Below, one piece after another: positions 59,223 to 64,000 of a DNA stretch of 64,000 nt (positions within the stretch are counted from its first letter, which is position 1; every line of letters starts with the position of its first letter). A program made the position numbers and the translations under genes. The notes beneath the pieces are model-generated. The model searched no databases. It worked only from the letters and a program-made list of their open reading frames with translations, and was not told the DNA's origin. Source of the DNA: Saccharomyces paradoxus (taxonomy: Eukaryota > Ascomycota > Saccharomycetes > Saccharomycetales > Saccharomycetaceae); NCBI RefSeq assembly GCF_002079055.1, contig NC_047499.1:806001-870000 (forward strand), in the 5' to 3' direction.

Positions 59223-59894
59223 GTTTTACTTTTACAAATAGTACTTCCCGTATAAGCTTTCACCGTGTTTCGCTTTTGGTTCTTGTCAATACAAAGTTAG
59301 CCTTCCATCTTCCCCAATATAGCATTACTGTTATCTCCCTTATACTTCTCAAATTTGTAACTATTGAACCCTAGTTAAGCCCTGAGACAAACTATAAGGG
59401 CATCGATTTGGCGGTGCGGAATTCTTCAGGTTGCAGAATATAAAAAAAAGGGTTATGTTAAGAAAAAAGTTGAAAAGCTCCATGCATATAGAATAATGTA
59501 AGAGATGAGATGGGTAAAGATAAAAGGTTTACAATTTCATTGGACTTCGATCAATTCAACAGTAGCATGCGTGGGAAAATGAAAGAAACATCTAAAAGGG
59601 CAAGTTGAAAAAAGCGAGACGAACTTTTACGTGTAGGTGCAACTACGACTGACCGCATGTGGGAGTGTGTAATTAATGAACACTATTGAAACTATGGCAT
59701 CTCCGGTTTAAAGGATTGGGCGTAATTCACAGGCGTGGGAGGCTAGTTATTGGCGCTGGCAAACATGGCAAACAGGATGCAGAATATTATCTTTTATTTG
59801 TGAAACTACGAACACGTTCATCCAAAGATGCTATAAACTAATATACGCATACTGATAATGAAAACTATAAATCATAAAGGCATGAGAAATCCGT
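59223..59894 (-). promoter_or_regulatory. YME2 upstream region and ADH2 3' flank
   Basis: A 672-base spacer between two minus-strand genes. It contains scattered A-runs near 59441-59470 and nothing I can assign. The 67-codon frame at 59171-59374 overlaps the YME2 start and is not a convincing gene. Confidence 0.4.
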
Positions 59895-60941
59895 TTATTT
59901 AGAAGTGTCAACAACATATCTACCAGCAATTTGGCCCTTCTCCATCTTTTCGTAAATTTCTGGCAAACTGGACAAGCCAACAACCTTTATTGGAGACTTG
60001 ACTAGACCTCTGGCAAAGAAATCTAAAGCTTCTCTAGTGTCAGCTCTGTTTCCCACGTAAGAGCCGACGATGGAGATAGATTTAACAACGTGGTTGAAGA
60101 CATCAGAAGAACACTTTGCACCGGCTGGCAAACCAACTAAGACAACAGTACCGTTGGCCCTACAGTATCTGGTGGATGCTTCGATAGCGGCTTCGGAAAC
60201 GGAAACGTTGATAATACCGTGAGCACCTCCATCGGTAGCTTTGACGACCGCGCCAACAATGTCTTTTTCTTTGGTGAAGTCGATGAAAACTTCACCACCA
60301 AGGGAGGTAAACAACTCTTCCTTACCTTCACCACCATCAATACCCAAAACCCTGTAGCCCATGGCCTTAGCGTATTGAACGGCCAAAGAACCTAGACCAC
60401 CAGCAGCACCTGAGATGGCCACCCAGTGACCTGCTCTCAAGTTGGCTGACTTCAAAGCCTTGTATACGGTGATACCGGCACACAAGATTGGGGCGACTTC
60501 GGCCAAGTCGGTGCCTTCAGGAATACGGGCGGCTTGCACGGCGTCAGCGGTAGCGTATTGTTGGAAAGAACCGTCGTGTGTGTAACCAGACAAGTCAGCG
60601 TGAGGACAGTTGGATTCGTTGCCCAATTCACAGTATTCGCAGGCCATACATGAACTGTTCAACCATTTAATACCGGCAAGATCACCCACCTTCCAGCCTC
60701 TAACATTGTCCCCAATGGCAACAACAACCCCGGCACCTTCGTGCCCACCAACTAATGGCAACTTAGTTGCCAATGGCCAGTCACCGTGCCAAGCATGCAG
60801 ATCTGTGTGGCAGACACCGGAGTACTTGACGTTGATCAACAATTCGTTGGGCTTTGGCTTTGGAACTGGGATGTCCTTATGCTCCAACTTACCGTTGGAT
60901 TCGTAGAAGATAACACCTTTTTGAGTTTTTGGGATAGACAT
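59895..60941 (-). CDS. ADH2: Adh2, glucose-repressible alcohol dehydrogenase
   Basis: A 348-residue cytosolic zinc enzyme that oxidises ethanol to acetaldehyde during growth on ethanol. Catalytic zinc ligands are Cys44, His67 and Cys154. Structural zinc ligands are Cys98, 101, 104 and 112. The NAD-binding motif [10 protein letters not shown] is near 177-186. Strong codon bias shows a highly expressed gene. It is ADH2 rather than ADH1 by location, by the C-terminal [10 protein letters not shown] and VVLVGLPAG segments and by the promoter. Several central residues ([29 protein letters not shown]) instead resemble ADH1 as I remember it. ATG is at 60939-60941. Confidence 0.95.
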   Translation of the reverse strand: MSIPKTQKGVIFYESNGKLEHKDIPVPKPKPNELLINVKYSGVCHTDLHAWHGDWPLATKLPLVGGHEGAGVVVAIGDNVRGWKVGDLAGIKWLNSSCMACEYCELGNESNCPHADLSGYTHDGSFQQYATADAVQAARIPEGTDLAEVAPILCAGITVYKALKSANLRAGHWVAISGAAGGLGSLAVQYAKAMGYRVLGIDGGEGKEELFTSLGGEVFIDFTKEKDIVGAVVKATDGGAHGIINVSVSEAAIEASTRYCRANGTVVLVGLPAGAKCSSDVFNHVVKSISIVGSYVGNRADTREALDFFARGLVKSPIKVVGLSSLPEIYEKMEKGQIAGRYVVDTSK

Positions 60942-61098
60942 AGTGTATTATAATATAATTGACAGTTGACAGTTGATTGTATGCTTGTTGTAGCTTGATA
61001 TTTTATATACTAAGGAGAAACAAGAAAGAAGTAATAAAAACGCTGGAAGAGCAGTAGCAAGCGTATTTCGAAGATGAAAAAAAGCCATTATCGGCACT

Positions 61099-61107
61099 CT
61101 ATTTATA
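61099..61107 (-). promoter_or_regulatory. ADH2 TATA box
   Basis: TATAAATAG on the minus strand, about 158 bases upstream of the ADH2 ATG. The position and sequence are the same as the TATA element I recall for S. cerevisiae ADH2. Confidence 0.85.
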
Positions 61108-61205
61108 TGTAATAAGCATACTGTAACTTTGCCAAAAAGTGAACCCCATTTTTATGCTCTCTACCTTTTTTTTTTCATCCTCTGAAAATCTGAAATTCTC
61201 TTATT

Positions 61206-61227
61206 TCTCCAATTTATGAGTTGGAGA
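61206..61227 (-). promoter_or_regulatory. ADH2 UAS1, Adr1-binding palindrome
   Basis: A 22-base dyad: TCTCCAA and TTGGAGA arms flank a centre of TTATGAG-like bases. The S. cerevisiae UAS1 is a perfect 22-bp palindrome. Both arms here are intact, with two changes from the perfect form in the inner part. Each arm holds the TTGGAG/CTCCAA core bound by one Adr1 zinc-finger monomer. It lies about 265-286 bases upstream of the ADH2 ATG. Confidence 0.9.
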
Positions 61228-61250
61228 TGGCCGGTGTTCCGGCAGAGGAG
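61223..61250 (-). promoter_or_regulatory. ADH2 UAS2, Cat8-type element
   Basis: Next to UAS1 lies CCGGTGTTCCGG (61231-61242), an inverted CCGG pair with a four-base centre, flanked by GGAGATGG and CAGAGGAG. In S. cerevisiae the same element, UAS2, binds Cat8, whose gene is also in this window. The CCGG arms are intact. Confidence 0.85.
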
Positions 61251-61583
61251 GTCAGGCCCGTGAAGATGGGCAGCTTCACGCCTGCGGGCAAAACGTCATA
61301 CTTTTTTTTGGGCGGAAGCCGTTGATGAAGACAAAATCCCTTAATTAAACAGTAGAATGGTGATTAGAAAGGCAGGATTAATCAGTTACACAGGCCGTGA
61401 CTGGAGAGACGGACTATAAAGGCAATTTTTAGATAAGACTAGTTGGAGCTCTTGGCGTCAGAAAATTTGAGAGACTTTTTTTTCGTTTATTTGCCTTTAC
61501 GTTTTGCCCCTTTGACCAATTACCACTTAAAGAATAATACTTTTTGAAAAGTGATTCTTTGATTACTTTCTTTAAAGCGAACA

Positions 61584-64000
61584 ATGAGCTCTGGAGACGA
61601 ATTGGGCAGCATCGGTACTGTGTCTCACGGTACCGCCATAGATAAGAGCATTGAAAGTATTCTCCCACAATTTGATGAAGAAGTGGAGACTTTGCTGGAG
61701 GATAGCTTCACGTGGAATATTCCTGACTGGAATGAGCTAACGAATCCAAAGTACAAATCTCCCAGGTTCAAAATTGGCGATTTCGAATGGGACATCCTAT
61801 TATTCCCTCAGGGGAACCATAATAAGGGTGTTGCGGTATATCTGGAACCTCATCCAGAGGAAAAATTAGATGAGAGTGCGGGAGAGATGGTGCCCGTTGA
61901 TCCGGACTGGTACTGCTGTGCTCAGTTTGCCATTGGCATTTCTAGGCCCGGAAATGATGAGACCATCAATCTAATTAACAAATCGCATCATCGGTTCAAC
62001 GCCCTAGATACAGACTGGGGGTTTGCAAATTTGATAGATTTGAACAACTTGAAACATCCTTCAAAAGGGAGGCCGCTTTCGTTCTTAAATGAAGGGAGCT
62101 TGAACATAACCGCATATGTGCGCATATTGAAGGATCCCACCGGTGTCTTGTGGCATAATTTTTTGAATTATGACTCGAAGAAAGTGACTGGCTATGTTGG
62201 CTTCCGAAATCAGGGTGCCACATGTTATTTGAATTCCCTGCTGCAATCTTATTTTTTTACAAAATATTTCAGAAAGCTGGTTTACGAAATACCCACTGAA
62301 CATGAAAGTCCAAATAACAGTGTTCCCCTGGCTTTACAAAGAGCTTTCTACCAGTTACAAGTATCTGATATACCCTTAGACACTTTGGAGCTTACCAGGT
62401 CATTCGGTTGGGACACTGCGGAATCTTTCACCCAACACGATGTGCAGGAATTGAATAGGATATTAATGGACAGGCTAGAAAATAACATGAAGGGAACACC
62501 CGTGGAGGGGAAGCTAAATGAAATATTTGTGGGGAAAATGAAAAGTTATATTAAATGTATTAATGTTGATTATGAATCGTCTAGGGTAGAGGACTTTTGG
62601 GATTTGCAACTGAATGTCAAAAATTTCAAGAATTTGCAAGAATCTTTTGATAATTATGTCGAGATGGAACTAATGAATGGTGAAAATCAGTACGCTGCTC
62701 AGGACTATGGCTTGCAAGATGCTCAAAAAGGTGTTATTTTCGAATCGTTCCCGCCGGTTTTGCATTTGCAGTTGAAAAGATTCGAATACGACTTCAATTA
62801 TGATCAGATGGTAAAGGTTAACGATAAATATGAGTTCCCTGAGACGATTGACTTGTCGCCCTTCGTTGATAAAGAGGTGCTTAAGAAAACGTTAGATTCG
62901 GAAGATAAGGATAAGAATCCCTATGTTTACAATTTACATGGTGTACTGGTTCATTCTGGTGATATATCTACTGGTCACTACTATACTTTGATTAAACCTG
63001 GTGTTGAAGACCAATGGTACCGATTTGATGATGAAAGGGTTTGGAGAGTGACAAAGAAGCAAGTTTTCCAGGAAAATTTTGGGTGTGATAGGCTACCCGA
63101 TGAAAAAGTTCGTACAATGACAAGAGACGAGTATCAAAATTATATTATTCAGCGCCACACAAGTGCTTATATGCTTGTTTATATACGCCAAGAACAAGAG
63201 GAGGATTTGCTCCGTCCAGTCTTAGAATCTGATGTTCCTAAGCACGTAATCACGAGAGTAAGAGAAGAAATCAAAGAAAGGGAAACAAAAGAAAAGGAAA
63301 TCAGAGAAGCACATTTGTACGTTACACTCAGACTGCACTCTATTAAAGAACTTATTCATTATGAAGGATTTGACTATTTCGCACATGATGGGTTTAGGTT
63401 GTTTTCTGAGGAGCTCAACGACTCCGGTTTGCAGCAAATCAACTTGAAAGTTTTGAGAACAACCAAGTTATCGGATATTTTTGCAAGCATCAAGGAAGCT
63501 ATGAATATTCCACAAGAAAGGGACGTCAGATACTGGAAAATGGATTATCGCAGAAACAACACTTTACGTTTAACACAACCCATAAATTTTGAATCGGTAA
63601 ACATCACTTTGCAAGAGGCGTTAAAAACGGAGAAGAAAAGAACTATGGAAACACAATATGGAGAAGGAGGTGTTGCTAGTACTGATGAGGACGATAAGGC
63701 GCTTTCAGAAACTGTGTCATTCTTAGATCTCTTCATCGAGGAACCCTACCTAGAGTTACAATTTTTGAGCAAGTTGAAGGAAGCTTCTTTAATTTCAAAG
63801 GCCGAGCCAGATGATGAGCTGATATCAAACGTAAGAACGAATCTTCCAAAACTGACAGAGGGAGGAATTGAACCTGTTTTTGCCACTGAAAATAAATCTA
63901 ATTTGCTATTTGTGAAGAAGTACGACCCACATACCCAAAAGCTACTGGGATTTGGCCATTTTGCTGTGAATCAATTACAACAGCTATCAGACTTATCTGA
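61584..64000 (+). CDS. UBP15: Ubp15, ubiquitin-specific protease (USP7-like), 3' end cut off by window
   Basis: The first 805 codons of a protein of about 1230 residues. Ubp15 is the yeast homologue of human USP7 and deubiquitinates targets including peroxisomal and cell-cycle proteins. A MATH domain lies at about residues 40-190 (FTWNIPDWNEL, with WDILLFPQGN). The USP catalytic domain begins at VGFRNQGATCYLNSL with the nucleophile Cys214, and the catalytic His lies in the STGHYYTLIKPG segment near residue 465. After it, ubiquitin-like repeats begin (ETKEKEIREAHLYVTLRLHSIKE). The frame is uninterrupted from ATG at 61584 to the right edge. It is divergent from ADH2. Confidence 0.97.
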   Translation, partial: MSSGDELGSIGTVSHGTAIDKSIESILPQFDEEVETLLEDSFTWNIPDWNELTNPKYKSPRFKIGDFEWDILLFPQGNHNKGVAVYLEPHPEEKLDESAGEMVPVDPDWYCCAQFAIGISRPGNDETINLINKSHHRFNALDTDWGFANLIDLNNLKHPSKGRPLSFLNEGSLNITAYVRILKDPTGVLWHNFLNYDSKKVTGYVGFRNQGATCYLNSLLQSYFFTKYFRKLVYEIPTEHESPNNSVPLALQRAFYQLQVSDIPLDTLELTRSFGWDTAESFTQHDVQELNRILMDRLENNMKGTPVEGKLNEIFVGKMKSYIKCINVDYESSRVEDFWDLQLNVKNFKNLQESFDNYVEMELMNGENQYAAQDYGLQDAQKGVIFESFPPVLHLQLKRFEYDFNYDQMVKVNDKYEFPETIDLSPFVDKEVLKKTLDSEDKDKNPYVYNLHGVLVHSGDISTGHYYTLIKPGVEDQWYRFDDERVWRVTKKQVFQENFGCDRLPDEKVRTMTRDEYQNYIIQRHTSAYMLVYIRQEQEEDLLRPVLESDVPKHVITRVREEIKERETKEKEIREAHLYVTLRLHSIKELIHYEGFDYFAHDGFRLFSEELNDSGLQQINLKVLRTTKLSDIFASIKEAMNIPQERDVRYWKMDYRRNNTLRLTQPINFESVNITLQEALKTEKKRTMETQYGEGGVASTDEDDKALSETVSFLDLFIEEPYLELQFLSKLKEASLISKAEPDDELISNVRTNLPKLTEGGIEPVFATENKSNLLFVKKYDPHTQKLLGFGHFAVNQLQQLSDLS

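Larger units (their letters stand above)
60942..61583. promoter_or_regulatory. Divergent ADH2/UBP15 intergenic region
   Basis: A 642-base spacer. The ADH2 side has, moving away from the gene, a TATA box (61099-61107), a T-tract of about 11 (61165-61175), UAS1 and UAS2, in the same order as in S. cerevisiae. The rest, up to UBP15, has no motif I can name. Confidence 0.7.

Noticed and set aside
61996-62303. Minus-strand open frames opposite the start of UBP15
   Set aside because: Antisense to conserved MATH and USP coding sequence. Similar S. cerevisiae ORFs are classed as dubious.

Overview
The window is a stretch of nuclear chromosome from a Saccharomyces (sensu stricto) budding yeast. It is gene-dense, with short spacers and almost no introns. 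Other marks are yeast-type promoter motifs, an intron-bearing tRNA-Tyr gene and decayed Ty1/Ty2-type delta LTRs. The gene order matches, gene for gene, the right arm of S. cerevisiae chromosome XIII from ZDS1 (YMR273C) to UBP15 (YMR304W), as I remember it. Most proteins have the same length as their S. cerevisiae counterparts, but several (Adh2, Aep2, Rit1, Abz2, Jnm1) differ at many residues from the sequences I recall. A sister species is therefore more likely than S. cerevisiae itself. I cannot name the species without an alignment.

Layout. 1-11 kb: the 5' end of ZDS1 (cut by the window edge), RCE1, BUL1, DSK2, FCP1 and PGM3. 11-24 kb: the transporter YMR279C, the gluconeogenic regulator CAT8, GPI12, AEP2 and RIT1. 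23.2-24.7 kb: the only repeat-rich spacer, with a CA microsatellite, two degenerate solo delta LTRs and tRNA-Tyr(GUA). 24.7-45.5 kb: YKU70, NGL2, MRPL33, DSS1, HSH155, ABZ2, HAS1, TDA1, GOT1 (one spliceosomal intron), HER2, JNM1 and the YMR295C homologue. 45.7-64 kb: LCB1, PRC1, LIP1, DYN3, ADE4, ATM1, YME2, ADH2 and the 5' two thirds of UBP15, which runs off the right edge.

The genes are independently transcribed, as is normal for yeast, but some are functionally linked. CAT8 encodes an activator of ADH2, and the ADH2 promoter here keeps both classical elements (the Adr1 palindrome UAS1 and the Cat8-type UAS2). LCB1 and LIP1, two subunits of serine palmitoyltransferase, flank PRC1. JNM1 (dynactin) and DYN3 (dynein light intermediate chain) lie within 8 kb. 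Many genes serve mitochondria: AEP2, MRPL33, DSS1, HER2, ATM1 and YME2. Others act in ubiquitin biology (BUL1, DSK2, UBP15) and RNA processing (FCP1, RIT1, NGL2, HSH155, HAS1).

I found no undescribed biological system. The points worth a second look are smaller: start-codon differences (RIT1, HSH155, PGM3, ABZ2), an atypical GOT1 branch site, ADH1-like residues in Adh2, a 9-bp duplication that lengthens Rce1, and structured promoters between HAS1 and TDA1 and between LCB1 and PRC1. Comparisons with S. cerevisiae lengths and residues are from memory.
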